Assembly: GCA_012932295.1 (NCBI GenBank)
Contig: JAAONU010000002.1
Location: 38,127,521-38,191,520 of the forward strand
DNA: 64,000 nt
Direction of reading: 5' to 3'
Source: Cyclina sinensis
Lineage: Eukaryota > Mollusca > Bivalvia > Venerida > Veneridae
This document shows, one piece after another, positions 39,002-50,908 of the stretch. The notes under the pieces are model-generated. The model worked only from the letters and a program-made list of their open reading frames with translations. It ran no database searches and was not told the DNA's origin. The number at the start of each line of letters is the position of its first letter. Positions within the stretch are counted from its first letter, which is position 1. The position numbers and the translations under genes are program-made.

Positions 39002-40447
39002 TATTCCACAGAAGGGAGCTTTGATTCAAGTTTTTATTTGAAGAAGACCCATTAATGTGTAAGTAGATGACCGAGTGAGGAGTTGGGGGATTCTGATCTT
39101 TAAACACATTACCTTTAGGCAAGAGATTGACCCATTTAAGGTTTAAGTCAGGATTTGCTTTACTATATGCTATGTATAAGTATCTCTGTATATTGTGAGT
39201 GTGATTCAGGCCCATAAAAGCAGCAGTCATGTTCTTTACTCACTGAAACCGAATGCTAATCCATGAGATTCATCTTTTTAAACAGCTGGAATTATTTCTT
39301 AACAATAATTTCATTACATGCACTTGCTTTCATCAAAGAACATGAAATGTGTATATATTTATGTTACCCCACCTATTTAATTACATATTTAAACTTGGTG
39401 CAACTTAAGGCTGCAGTTATTTTGGCAGCAGTTTTCATGAAAGTATACAGGTAATTACAAATTGTTTTTATTATCCTGAATAACTGTTATAGTTGTGAAG
39501 GTGGAATATTTTTCTGAAACCTTCTTTCCTGCCACATCCGCCATGAACCAAAATTATTCGAAACAGGCTGTTCTTGGGGTTCAAACTCTTAGCTTGAGCA
39601 TTTAGAGGTTGTGGAAAATGTAGAAGACAGTTTTACCTAATCTCTATGCCAAGGTGTTGGATATATGATCAAAACTTTAATGATATTTCAATGGGAAATT
39701 CTGTTTGTCTACTAGTTATATACATACATATTTTTATTTCTGTTCTGACCTTCGAAAATGATATATTTCGACCTGCAACTTGAAAAAGCCTGTAAACAAA
39801 GCTTGAAAGCATTTTTTACACAAAATTGTTTTTTTTTACAGTATGGAAACCTTGTTATTGCACAACAGTCAATGCAGAGAATATCTTAAAGTCAATAAAT
39901 GTCAGCAGAAAATATCAATTATTTTCACTGGCAGAAAGTACATAGATAAAAATAGACAGTTCCTTTACAAAACCTGTGAATAAAGGGAGCTAATTTGACA
40001 CCTATGATAATTAAGTCTGACAGACTGCTGTTTCTAGACACTGCTAGGAATAATAAAGGATGTAGATTAGTATGTATGCAAACATGTAGACAGAAGTTTT
40101 AGTGTTGCTTGATTTATTTTTACAGTCAGTATCTTCAGGAATTTGTTCTTTCTTTGATTAAGTGTAAGAACTTTTTCTATTTTTGTCTGATTTAAGTACT
40201 TTATATAGACCAAAAATGCTTGTGTCAATAAGATGATAATTATTATTATATTTCCTGTTTACTCAAGGCCAATTAGTATTCTGTTTACTCAAGGTCAGAG
40301 TTAAGTGACCAGCTGCCTGTGTTGATCTTATGCCGACATTTTTGCATGAGACGTAACATATTTTGATCAGTAATAATTATTGTCATTTAGTCACTATAAC
40401 CAATAGAGCACTGATAAATGCCCTCCATTCTTTGATGATGGATTTAA
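39002..40447. other. Non-coding sequence, nothing recognised
   Basis: AT-rich, CpG-poor. Near 40256-40305 a short direct duplication is present (TGTTTACTCAAGG twice). No exon or family recognised. Confidence 0.45.
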
Positions 40448-41671
40448 GCTCACCTGAGCACAAAATGGTCAGGGTGTGCAGTTGTGATTGTGTTTCTGTT
40501 GTTTGTTTGTCTCTCTGTCCACAGTTAACTTTGCATTTTATGACCATGAAAATTGGCCAGGTTGTTTATCTTGATGATTTTCAGGTCAGGTTTGAGTATA
40601 GGTCACCTGAGTTTAATCAAAGGAAAACATTGTTAATGCTCAAGAGGCCAAATTTTTAATCAAGTCGTAATGAATTTTTGTCAAGAGGTTTGTGTAGATG
40701 ACTTCTAGATGAGATTCGAACATGGGTCACCTCAGATCAAAAAGTAGGTCTCTTGCTAAAATCAAGGAAAAATCTTGTTAACAAATTAGATGTGACATTT
40801 TGAATTTAGTCATCATTGTTTTTGGTCAAAATGTCTGTGCTGATTTCTAGATCAAGTTTGAATTCAAAATTTCTGTGCTGATTTCTAGGTCAATTTTGAA
40901 TACAGGTCAAATGTGGTGAAAACTAGGTCACTGGCTTGAATCAAAGGAAAACCTTCTTAACACTCTAAAGGCTAAATTTTTAATTCAGTCATCATGTGAG
41001 TTTTGGTCAGAATGTTTATGTTGATAATTTCTGTATCAGGTTTGAAAATGGGTCACCTGGGGTTAAAAACTATGTCATTTGCTTAAATCAAAGGGAAACC
41101 TCATTAATGCTCTAGAGGCCACATTGTAAAAACTAGAGTACTGGTTTAAATCATATGAATACTACCAGACTGGGAAAGTTTATTAACACTAAAGGTGCCA
41201 CATTTATTATTCAGTATTGTTTTTTGATCAAATCGGTTGTCCTGGTAATTTCTAGGTGAAATTCAAATGTATGTCACTTTGGGTCAGTAAGAAGCTCAGT
41301 AGCTAAATAAATGCTGTAGTGAACATGGATATGTTGTAATGCATCTTTATGAAAATTAATCAGAACTTACCTATGTGTCTCTTGCTGCTTTGTTTGTCTC
41401 TTTCAGGAGATATACAAGTCACAAACAAGTTTGCAGTGTTGATAATAATGACAACTTTTGGCTGAGGCAGAAGTGTATCAGAGTGCCCCCTGTTTAATTT
41501 ACATTGATGAAATTTGGACTATGCACAATGTCATAGTTTTGCATATAATTTTCAACTGACCTTTTGGATGACTGAAGATGCTGAGTTTAGTTTAAGTGAC
41601 CTTCATCAGATTAATATTTAGTGCAGTGGTACTCAGGTGAGCAATATAGGACCATGATGACCCTCTTGTTT
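40448..41671 (+). mobile_element. Dispersed element, GCTCACCTG family, copy 2
   Basis: It starts GCTCACCTGAGCACAAAATG and ends CAGGTGAGCAATATAGGACC then ATGATGACCCTCTTGTTT. Internal units of about 130-150 bp are diverged; they share TTAATCAAGTCGTAATG-like, TTTTGGTCA and GATTTCTAGGTCAA-type motifs and GGGTCACCT. A 98-codon frame at 40363-40659 overlaps the left end by chance. The matching ends and same-strand orientation tie it to the copies at 33993 and 56279. Confidence 0.7.
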
Positions 41672-41799
41672 CTTTTTTTCTTTTCATTACGTTGTACAGA
41701 ATAGATTTTGTAAGCACAGCAGCCTGTACAGTTTCAAGTTTAGCTTGTTATAGATTAAAAATGGAAGGTTGGAGCAACTGTGATTGAGGCTTCATACCA

Positions 41800-41906
41800 G
41801 GGTATCAGTGGTAGAGGGCCAAGTGTTTTAGTCCTAGGGAGGGATCAGTGGTCCATAGTTAACATAAAGGACTTGTTATCCAAAGATCACAAGTTTAATC
41901 CCCTGC
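41800..41906 (+). repeat. Degenerate tRNA-derived SINE head
   Basis: The segment GATCAGTGGTCCATAGTT ... AGGACTTGTTATCCAAAGAT ... CAAGTTTAATCCCCTG has the spacing and anticodon-like region of a tRNA-derived SINE, with B-box-like CAAGTTTAATCCC at 41890-41902. It abuts the TTAA-flanked element that begins at 41914. No 3' body is visible, so it may have been cut off by that insertion. Confidence 0.4.
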
Positions 41907-41913
41907 TTCTTAA

Positions 41914-42344
41914 AGCGACTGACTCACAGACGATGATAAAAAGAAAATGTTTATACATCTTGACATTCTTGCTGTAATCGTGAAGAACATAATTAAACTA
42001 AGTTACTGACTCAGTTTTTGTGACAGAAAAACATCAAAATATAAAGTTTTACACACTTTTATCGGTAAAAAGTTTACCCCGTTAGTCACGGGGTAGATAC
42101 TTTAGTTAAAAGATTAATTTTGAGGCAATCTAATAACTAGATGTCGTGGCTCAGTGGACTAAGTCGTCGCTCTATATTTTACTGACCGAAAGGTCGTGGG
42201 TTCGAATCCTGGTTAAGTCAAAACTTTCTTTTTCTATTTTCATGGTGTATAGAAGCATAATTTTATATTTTTTCCATAGTATATTAAATTCTCTTAAATT
42301 TGCAATAACAAAAAAATTCAGCAAAATTTTGTGAGTCAGTCGCT
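41914..42344 (+). mobile_element. 431-bp TTAA-flanked element with tRNA-like core, intact copy
   Basis: The ends AGCGACTGACTCAC and GTGAGTCAGTCGCT are perfect inverted repeats flanked on both sides by TTAA (41910-41913 and 42345-42348). A homologous copy in reverse orientation at 59023-60122 has the same ends and the same TTAA flanks, so TTAA duplication is supported twice. Inside, a perfect 7-bp-stem hairpin TACCCCGTTAGTCACGGGGT (42075-42094, with a closing A) precedes a tRNA-like region (42142-42220). Known biology: TTAA target duplication is the hallmark of piggyBac transposons; assigning this MITE to that superfamily rests only on the target site. No protein encoded. Confidence 0.8.
42142..42220 (+). 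pseudogene. tRNA-Ser/Leu-like segment inside the TTAA element
   Basis: It reads TGTCGTGGCTCAGTGGACTA at its 5' end (A-box region), then an anticodon-arm-sized stretch, a perfect GACC-GAAA-GGTC hairpin in the position of a long variable arm, and GGTTCGAATCC, an exact B box. The long variable arm and TCGTGGC start resemble class II tRNAs such as tRNA-Ser. The acceptor ends do not pair and the T-stem is imperfect, so it is not a functional tRNA. Internal polymerase III promoter boxes could still drive transcription. Confidence 0.65.
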
Positions 42345-42559
42345 TTAACTGAGACTTCTTATTGTCTTTTGGATATGAGGTTAAACTAAGGTCTTATGTA
42401 CTGTTGCTATACATTTAGAAAGGAAAAGAACCTCGGAATAGGATGCTTCCAGTATCTTGCAAAGGATATTCATTACCTACAGTAGCACTTATTTAAGATT
42501 GATGTTAGGAAAGTTCATTACCACAAATGCCTCAATACTCATGCTCATTCATCAGCAAT

Positions 42560-42690
42560 AATGAAGCAAATATGATGCATGCTATGCTCCACCTGGATGA
42601 TAAATGACTGGTAAATAACCTGTAGAATTTAGTGGATAAGTGACTTATCAGTCATTTGTACTTAACCTGTGATGTATAACTTGGTGGGCT
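42560..42690 (+). repeat. Dispersed pair member A
   Basis: This shares a run of motifs with 46228-46350 in the same order: ATATGATGCATGCT, CACCTGGATGATAAAT, CCTGTAGAATTTAGTGGATA, AGTGACTT, CAGTCA and AACCTGTGATGT. The two lie 3.7 kb apart in the same orientation. No ends or duplications are visible, so it could be an old local duplication or two copies of an unnamed repeat. Confidence 0.65.
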
Positions 42691-43321
42691 GGTGTCGATT
42701 GTGTTATACTCTTTTAATGGCTTAAAACTAGGTAGCTGTGCTATCTGAAATATGTGATAAAAATTCTAAATGTGCAAGTGTTACATGCAAGTTGATTTAT
42801 CAATGAAATTTCTTTGTTTAAGGTCAATACTGTTGGACTGTGTGAGCTAACCAGTAAGGTGTTGGTATTAATTCAAGTCCTAAAAATGTTTTATCTTTCC
42901 TCTATTTTTCTTCGTATCCAGTTTTAATGAGAATTTTTTCTTTAGTGTATATGATGCCTTTACTGAGTATTGTTAATGAAGGATTTTGAAATATACATAC
43001 AAATTATTGGCAGTGACTAAAGTATTGGTTTAAAAGTGTTAAAAAGTTTGTCCGCTAAGAGGGAAATAATTAGTTGTAACTTTCTGCTGGGGATAAATGT
43101 AAAACATGAAGTTCTTTGTTAGAAGGAGCTACAGCAAGGAGAGTGGAAAAAGTAATAAGTGAAATTTCTTAAACAATATTATGAGGAATGTACAGAAGAA
43201 TGAGAATTTTAATGGGTGAAGTGAAGTTTGCACAAGGACTAATACAAGTCTATGTATAATCATCTTATTTGAATGAAATAGGGAATACTGTGAAGCCTAA
43301 TTGTATAAATGTGAAAAGTGA

Positions 43322-44920
43322 AGCTGTAATAACAAGATAGTGTAGTAATAAAGAAGTAAGTTTTCAGTAGTGATAACAAGACAGTGTACTAATAAGGAAG
43401 TGAGTTTTCATTAGTGATAACAAGACAGTGTACTAATAAGAAAATGAGTTTTCATTAGTGATAACAAGACAGTGTACTAATAAGGAAGTGAGTTTTCAGT
43501 AGTGATAACAAGACAGTGTACTAATAAGGAAGTGAGTTTTCATTAGTGATAACAAGACAGAGTAGTAATAAGGAAGTGAGTTTTCAGCAGTGATAACAAG
43601 ACAGAGTAGTAATTAGTAAGTGAGTTTTTAGCAGTGATACAAAGACAGTAGTAATAAGGAAGTGAGTTTTCAGCAGTGATACCAATACAGTGTAGTAATA
43701 AGGAAGTGAGTTTTCAGTAGTGATAACAAGACAGTGTACTAATAAGAAAGTGAGTTTTCAGCAGAGATAACAAGACAGAGTAGTAATTAGTAAGTGAGTT
43801 TTCAGCAGTGATACAAAGACAGTAGTAATAAGGAAGTGAGTTTTCAGCAGTGATACCAATACAGTGTAGTAATAAGGAAGTGAGTTTTCATCAGTGATAA
43901 CAAGACAGAGTAGTAATTAGTAAGTGAGTTTTCAGCAGTGATACAAAGACAGTAGTAATAAGGAAGTGAGTTTTCAGCAGTGATACCAATACAGTGTAGT
44001 AATAAGGAAGTGAGTTTTCAGCAGTGATAACAAGACAGTGTACTAATAAGAAAGTGATTTTTCATTAGTGATAACAAGACAGAGTAGTAATAAGAAAATG
44101 AGTTTTTAGTAGTGATAACAAGATAGAATAGTAATTAGGAAGTGAGTTTTCATTAGTGATAACAAGACAGAGTAGTAATAAGAAAATGAGTTTCTAGTAG
44201 TTATAACAAGACAGTGTACTAATAAGGAAGTGAGTTTTCATTAGTGATAACAAGACAGGGTAGTAATAAGAAAATGAGTTTTCAGTTGTGATAACAAGAC
44301 AGAGTAGTAATAAGGAAGTGAGTTTTCATTAGTGATAACAAGACAGAGTAGTAATAAGGAAGTGAGTTTTCAGCAGTGATAACAAGACAGAGTAGTAATT
44401 AGTCAGTGAGTTTTCAGCAGTGATACAAAGACAGTAGTAATAAGGAAGTAATTTTCAGCAGTGATACCAATACAGTGTAGTAATAAGGAAGTGAGTTTTC
44501 AGCAGTGATAACAAGACAGAGTAGTAATAAGGAAGTGAGTTTTCAGTAGTGATAACAAGATAGAGTAGTAATAAGGAAGTGAGTTTTCAGCAGTGATACC
44601 AAGATAGAGTAGTAATTAGGAAGTGAGTTTTCAGCAGTGACAACAAGATAGAGTAGTAATTAGGAAGTGAGTTTTCAGCAGTGATACCAAGACAGAGTAG
44701 TAATTAGGAAGTGAGTTTTCAGCAGTGATACTAAGATAGAGTAGTAATAAGGAAGTGAGTTTTCAGCAGTGATACCAAGACAGTGTAGTAATAAAGAAGT
44801 GAGTTTTCAGCAGTGATAACAAGATAGAGTTGTAATTAGGAAGTGAGTTTTCAGCAGTGATACCAAGACAGTGTAGTAATAAAGAAGTGAGTTTTAAGCT
44901 GTAATAACAAGATAGTATGT
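43322..44920. repeat. 44-bp minisatellite, about 36 copies
   Basis: The unit is about 44 bp: GTGATAACAAGACAGAGTAG then TAATAAGGAAGTGAGTTTTC and AGCA. Variants (CATTAG against CAGCAG ends, ATACCAATACAGTG against ATAACAAGACAG) recur in blocks, for example the three-unit pattern repeated around 43600-44030. This shows multi-unit duplications. The plus strand is markedly purine-rich, and the array contains essentially no CpG. Frames on the minus strand at 44763-45190 are shadows of it. Confidence 0.95.
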
Positions 44921-45141
44921 GTAGGAGTGAGTGTAAAAGTGACTTTTCATCAGAGTGAGTGATGTGAATAATGAAGTTGTACATAGAGGAAAATAGATGT
45001 ACTTATTTGAAAAATAACAGATTAAGTTGTGAATAGAGAGAATATAAGACTTTAAAATGACTTTAAAAGAATAAAATTTAATAGATTTTTCTGAGGGTAT
45101 TTGAATGAGGAAGAAATGCTGAATTCTTTTCTTGTTTTCAG

Positions 45142-45239
45142 AACAAGACTGGAGAACATAAAGAAGGTAGATTGTTTGAGAATAGAACAAAAGAAATGGT
45201 TGAGGCTAGATTGAAGACAGTATTTCCTGAAATCTGCAG
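45142..45239 (+). other. Weak candidate exon
   Basis: A pyrimidine-rich tract CTTTTCTTGTTTTCAG ends at 45141. It is followed by 98 bp that stay open in one frame (begins NKTGEHKEGRLFENRTKEMV, ends FPEICR) and reach ATCTGCAG immediately before GTGAAATG, a plausible donor. The peptide is charged and not low-complexity, but I recognise no family. A single short open segment between splice-like sites can easily arise by chance. Confidence 0.15.
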
Positions 45240-46227
45240 GTGAAATGATTACCAATCTTTATTACATCTAAGGTGATGTTCAGATAGCAGATGACAATCA
45301 GCTACTTTTTCGATATAAGGCTAATTGAAAAACCCAGCTATCTATTTTCTTCCAAAACTTTTGTATTTCATTTGGCTTACAAAGTAGAAATATTTTGCCG
45401 AGGGCACTTGAAACTTAAAATACAAGTTTACAAGTTAATGATATGCTCTTGATCTGTACCTCAGGTCCTTAAGATATATTTGTTTAGGCAAAACAAGGTT
45501 ACAGGTTGTATTGATAAAATACCATGTAAAATTCAGCTAAAATGGTTAGGTTAGAAAGGTTTTAAAGACTTATTTATAATTACTTATTTGACCTGCCCCT
45601 TCAGAAAAGGGGTGATGTTTTTTACTTATAATTATGGTTGTATAATTTTTCTGAATATATTTCACAAATCTGTTAAAAAAAGAAAATTTGTTTTTTCTCT
45701 ACATCTATGATTTATATTGAAATAGTTCAAGAAAAGGTTACAAATTCTGTTTTCCACTCACTGTTAAAGTACATCTCATCTTTTTCAAAAGACCTTAGGA
45801 CAAATTTGTCTAGTTTTTGCCACCAAAATCAAGTTACGAATGTGTTTATAAAATTCTGTCATTAAGTTTCTCTTGTTATGTATCAATGTACAAAGAATAC
45901 AAATATGAGATACTTGAACCATGTAAGAGTATGATGCGTTTGTGACACATTTTCCTTTCGCTTAGTTTGTTCTATTTTGTATTATAATATTGTATCGCAA
46001 TGCTTCGTTGAATCAGTGTAAGGGGTTTTCTCAAAGAAGCTTTTTGCTGATAGTATTTTGTTCACAGTTCTGCAGGTCAAAGGGAAAAAGTAAGTAAGTT
46101 GCAGTTTTAGAACAGGAAGTATTTTGTGGAAACGTGCCTTTGAAACAAGTGAGTCTGAAAAGTGTACTTGATTAAGATTCCTAAATTGTCTGACAAATAT
46201 TAATACAATTTTGACATAATAAAAGAA
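45240..46227. other. Non-coding sequence, nothing recognised
   Basis: AT-rich, CpG-poor. A consensus GTAAGT donor-like site occurs at 46090 without a convincing exon before it. Confidence 0.4.
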
Positions 46228-46350
46228 TATGATGTATGCTCAGTGCTACACCTGATGATAAATAGCTGTTAATGAACTTGTAGAATTTAGTAGATAAGTG
46301 ACTTTCAGTCAATTGTATTTAACCTATGATGTTTAACTTGCCAGTTTACC
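46228..46350 (+). repeat. Dispersed pair member B
   Basis: Same motif order as 42560-42690, with GAATATGATGTATGCT, CACCTGATGATAAATAGCTG, CTTGTAGAATTTAGTAGATA, AGTGACTTTCAGTCA and AACCTATGATGT. A much weaker echo (ACTGATGATAAATAA) is near 52232. Confidence 0.65.
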
Positions 46351-47544
46351 GCTGATAGAGAATAACACAAAACTTGTACATATGGTAAAAACTTCACATA
46401 TGAAGCTGCATAATGTAATTTTAGTATTATGCTTATGTGGGAATTTAATGCTTCAAGGCAATGCATAAATGTCATTCCGAAGTGTTAAGTACTTACACTT
46501 GAGGCTTTAAGTTAAAGATTTAAATGACATTGTGTTGTGTTTGATTTATTAATGGATGGAAAAAACAGTGAATAATCTACAACATAAATTATGTATCAGC
46601 CATCTGTGATTATTGGGTATTGATGTCCAATAATTAACCAGTGGCTGACAGATGTTTTTGTTGTTTTTTCCCTAAGTGATCCATACCAAAATGCCTATTG
46701 GAAAAAAGTGTTAACTGTGTTAAAAGGAATAGAGGTGATCGGAATAATCTGAGAATACAAAAGTTTTTCATCTGGATGCAAAACAAACTGTTGCAACCTC
46801 AGCTGAGGATTGATAGAGAGAACTGGGTGTTTTTTTTTTCAAACACAAGTCATCTGGTTTTATGCTCAATAGCAGTTTTATTGATTGTAAGATACAGTTC
46901 AGCTGATTAGCCTTGAGGCTGGCAGTATATAGAATTCTGTAGCCGGCAGGAATAGCGAAAAACCCAATACAAGAGCTAACTCAGTACTGGAGCTATGCTT
47001 GTATATCTGGCAGCAGAAACAAATTTTCACTGATGTGTTTATTATGACAGCGTATATATGTGAGTCACTAATATGCATAGAACTGTCTGAATATTTACGA
47101 AAGGAAAACCTATTAAGATTGCGTGTGTAAGTTTTGTCTTTGTGAATTTAGAAGATTCTTATCACTGTCAAGGGTTTTTTTTCGTTTTGGAGGGAGAAAT
47201 ATACTTGGATTTGGATAACCTTGGATTTTATCGCAGAGTGATGAATTTGCTTGGATAGTTGCAGACAGACACTTTCGGGTAAATTTATAGTAGTGATTCA
47301 CTTGGTTTATGTAAAATCAGATTGCAAATTATTATTTTAGGGTAATTTTTTTATGTCAAGATTAATTTGAGTGTGAACAATTCAGACTTCTTTAGAATGT
47401 GTACTCTCATCAACACATTTGAGCCATTTCAGTTGGTGGAAAAATGAGACAAGATGTGGGTCACAGACAAATATGTTTTTATAATGCAAGTTTTTTTCAG
47501 AGTCAGAATGATATATTGTTTGTGTCAAAGTTCATATAAATCTT
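46351..47544. other. Non-coding sequence, nothing recognised
   Basis: No recognised gene or family. Contains an inverted stretch near 46595-46645 (ATCAGCCATCTGTGATTATTG and the related CCAATAATTAACCAGTGGCT). Plus strand is rich in G and T. Confidence 0.4.
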
Positions 47545-48120
47545 GGATTGGTATGTGACAGTGGGGTGAGATTGGTGTGCCACAGCCAAATTGGTATATC
47601 TCAGTCAGATTGGTATCTGTTTATTTGATTGGTATATCATGTTCAGGTTGTAAATTACAGTTCCATTTATAGTTTGATAGCTGGTTTTGGATTTATATTT
47701 TGTAGCAGGACTTGAAAGACAATTAAATGGGTCTGTCACTGTTTAATTGGTTTAAATGTCACAATCAGATTGGATTCTCATTATTAGTTAAGCATTTCTT
47801 TTAAATGGGCATATGTCACAGTCAGTTACAATTAGATTTGTATGTCATGACTCATTGGTATAGGTCACAACTGGATTGGTATGGCTCAGTCTGATTTATA
47901 TGTCACTGTTTGTTTGGTATGTGAAAGCCAGTTTGTAATACAGTGATCAGATTGGTACATGTATATAATTGTTGAATTGATATTACCCAGATTATTTTTC
48001 AAAGTCACATTGGTGAATCATGGTTGGATGTATGCTGTAATAATTTGATTGAGTGCAACAGTTAGATGTCGGCATTTTTAATGATATGTCATAGGTAGAT
48101 CAATGTGCCTTAAACTTAGA
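47545..48120. repeat. Degenerate tandem repeat with ATTGGTAT core
   Basis: Motifs of the form CACAGTCAGATTGGTATGT recur every 25-40 bp with many changes (ATTGGTGTGCCACAGCC, ATTGGTATATCTCAGTC, ATTGGTATAGGTCACAAC, TTTGGTATGTGAAAGCC). This looks like an old minisatellite that has decayed. Confidence 0.65.
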
Positions 48121-48304
48121 ACTTGTAGTATGCAAACTTGTCATATGCAAACTTGTATGCATCACTGTAATGTAAGGAACTTTCAGTATGCATCACTGCT
48201 GTTAACAAGATTATATTAAGCTGTCATATTACCCATTTGAAACTAGAAATGCTACTGCATCATATAATGTCAGGTTGTTGCATATATTGATCTACTGATT
48301 TCAG

Positions 48305-48429
48305 GAATCCTGTCAGATTTTTTTCTCTTCCATTGGATGAAAACCATTCTCAAGAGAATAACAGAAGCAGACACTACTGGAACTGTACTTTTGAATGTCA
48401 ACATGATATAGAATTGTTGATTACCTGCA
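48305..48429 (+). other. Weak candidate exon
   Basis: CTACTGATTTCAG ends at 48304. The next 125 bp stay open in one frame (starts NPVRFFSLPLDENHSQENN, continues HYWNCTFECQHDIELL) up to a GTATGATT that could be a donor. The frame in fact continues to a stop near 48512. The composition is plausible for protein but no family is recognised, and no partner exon was found. Confidence 0.15.
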
Positions 48430-50908
48430 GTATGATTCATATGTTGGGTTTGAAATTTGTTTTAAGTTTTTGTGCTGTCAACCTAAGCTACATAGGCAGG
48501 CATATTTCATGAACCTGTTCAACACCTGTTCCTTTTGGATGTCATTGTCAACTTTTTGACATCTGGCTAATAGTAGGTAGGGCTATATGGTTCATAGTAT
48601 GTGAGAAGTTTTAGTGGTTTAAAAGTCAGTGAGTGTAAAACAAAATGCACTGAAAACAGACAAGGGTGGTTGGAAATGTTTTTCATTGTTTTAGAGACAA
48701 AAATTATGTACTTTTCCATCAACCAACCTTAGATTAAGTTCTATGATAGTTGATTACTGTTTTCCAATGTTTTTAATTTTATGTTGACACATTAGTGTAC
48801 CCAATGTCCCAAATAGGGCAGGTGTTTTGTATTGGTAATTTATTCAACTCTGAAGAAAAAAAAGGGGTGAATAAAAAACTGGAGATCTGTTTGAAATTAG
48901 AGACAGTAAAATACTAGAATCAAGCTTGGTGGCTTTTATTCATTTTGCTTCAAGCATGTCCACTGATAGTCATGCAGAGTGAACTGAAGTGAAATTTTAT
49001 CTGTGTCATGTAGGTGGAATTTTGTTTTCTTTTTTTGCATGTGTTGACAGTTGTGCATTGAAAAATTATATTTATGTTTGCTGTTTTCAAACTGAGCGTC
49101 TTAAAGAATTGTGGATTATGAAGTGAAATAAATGTTTCTCCCAATGTTTTGGAGTTCAAACTTTCAATTTCTTGCTGTTTGAATCTTAGTGTTTTGCAGT
49201 TAGCACCTAGTGAAGTTAATTAGGAATAAAATGCTTCTAACAGTACGAGTTATGTAGGATTATAGGTAAGTCATTCTCAAAGCAAACTTAAATATATTAA
49301 GGGTTATTGAAATTATCTATAATAACAGACCAGGACCATGCACCTTTCAGCAAACAGACTTTTATTTGAGCATGTTGTGGTTCACCAAAAAGGGCCTCAC
49401 TAGAAAAAACCTTTGGTACTGAAACTGTATTATTCTGAGGCAGAATTTTGAGAAAACTGTTTAACTGAACACTGTGAAGATTCCTATATCATAGATTGGT
49501 TTTATCACTTGATCAGTGGTGAAATAAAATTTCCAGAACTTATGTTCTGTTGAACCTCCACTGATGAATAAACCAAGCAGATTTTCTGGTAGGAGCTTCC
49601 ACAATGCTCTGTTTTTGTCCTAGAAACTTTGGAGTAAACATGCTAAAATTCTTAATTTATAATGGTGCCAAGATCCTGTTAAGATTATGTTGTTGTTGTT
49701 GTGCTGTGCCAGAACAGTGTAGTGTAATTGATATGTTTTTGTCAAGTTACAGGTATGCAGGAATTACTGTTTAGTAGTAATGTAGGATGTTTGTTTCAAC
49801 ATTCAGCATTATTCAACATTGTAATAACATGTTGTTTGTCTTGTTAGACAGTCATGTATTCTCTGTTGCGTTATAATATTGTTGTATGAGGAAAAATTTT
49901 CTGTAACAACTACTGGCTTTTGCCATTTAGGGCCATCATCCCTGGTTCAGTTAATCTGAGGGTTTTGTATTGGAACCAGAACATACTTATATACCACAAT
50001 ATGCGACATGTATTGAGCTCTAAATGTAACCCGTAATAAACAGTTTATAAAATAATTGGTATGTCCAGTTACAGAAGGAGCATCAACAGCAAATAAATCT
50101 TAATTTGGAACTTTTTAAATTAAATTTGATCTCATTGAGATCAGTACACAGTTTTAATTAGTCTTTATACTGAATAGTTAGAAAATCCCTGACTCCCAGT
50201 TCAAATGTCTTAATATCCAGTCATTTCTTGCAGTTGTAATAAACAATAGGAGTATATTAACATAAAGTGCTTCTGTTGATAGTGGAGCACAACATTCTTT
50301 TCACAGATAAATTGCCCCTTTATTCAAGGAGTAGATTTCCATTTAGTAGAATTCTAAATAGAGCTGTTAAGTGGTAAGAGGTCTGGAATTCCTCATCAAG
50401 TTCAGACATATGTTTGTATATGTATGTATGTATTCATTCATACAGCTGTTTGTATATATGTGTGAATATAGAGTAAAACAATTTGTATTTGTGATTATAG
50501 AGAAAATGATTGTTGTCTACTTCAAACATTGAGGGAAAACTGGTAAATAGTTGTGGTATAAAAGAAATTTGTCACTTATTTTTGAGTAAGGTTAAATACT
50601 GTGTGCTTTTGCAGAAACATACATTTGAACACAGTTCTACACAGCAATTCATAATATATCAGTCAAAGAATGACTTGTTAATTCCAACAGAAAAGTTACA
50701 TATGAACAACACATTTTATTTACATGTTCATTGTCAATACAATATTCAGACAAATGGACCAATAGTCAATGCATATATGGTAATAGATTCTGTCTCATAT
50801 TAAAAAGGTGAAACAAGTATGTAATATGAAGGTCAGAGGAGAAGGGAAAAGAACTTCTTCTGTTATGACAACCCTTCTACAACAGGAGACTGAAACCCAG
50901 ACCAAGGA
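48430..50908. other. Non-coding sequence, nothing recognised
   Basis: AT-rich and CpG-poor. A short TATG-type microsatellite occurs around 50412-50432. A 97-codon plus frame at 50510-50803 has no motif. Confidence 0.45.

Noticed and set aside
40363..40659. 98-codon frame as a gene
   Set aside because: It spans the left boundary of the GCTCACCTG-family element at 40448; part is flank and part is repeat, with no motif.
42142..42220. Functional tRNA-Ser gene
   Set aside because: The acceptor ends do not pair and the T-stem is imperfect. The same segment recurs inside a second mobile element, so it is part of the element.
46060..46096. Micro-exon ending at a consensus GTAAGT donor
   Set aside because: Only 22 bp lie between the nearest CAG and the donor, with no supporting frame or neighbouring exon.
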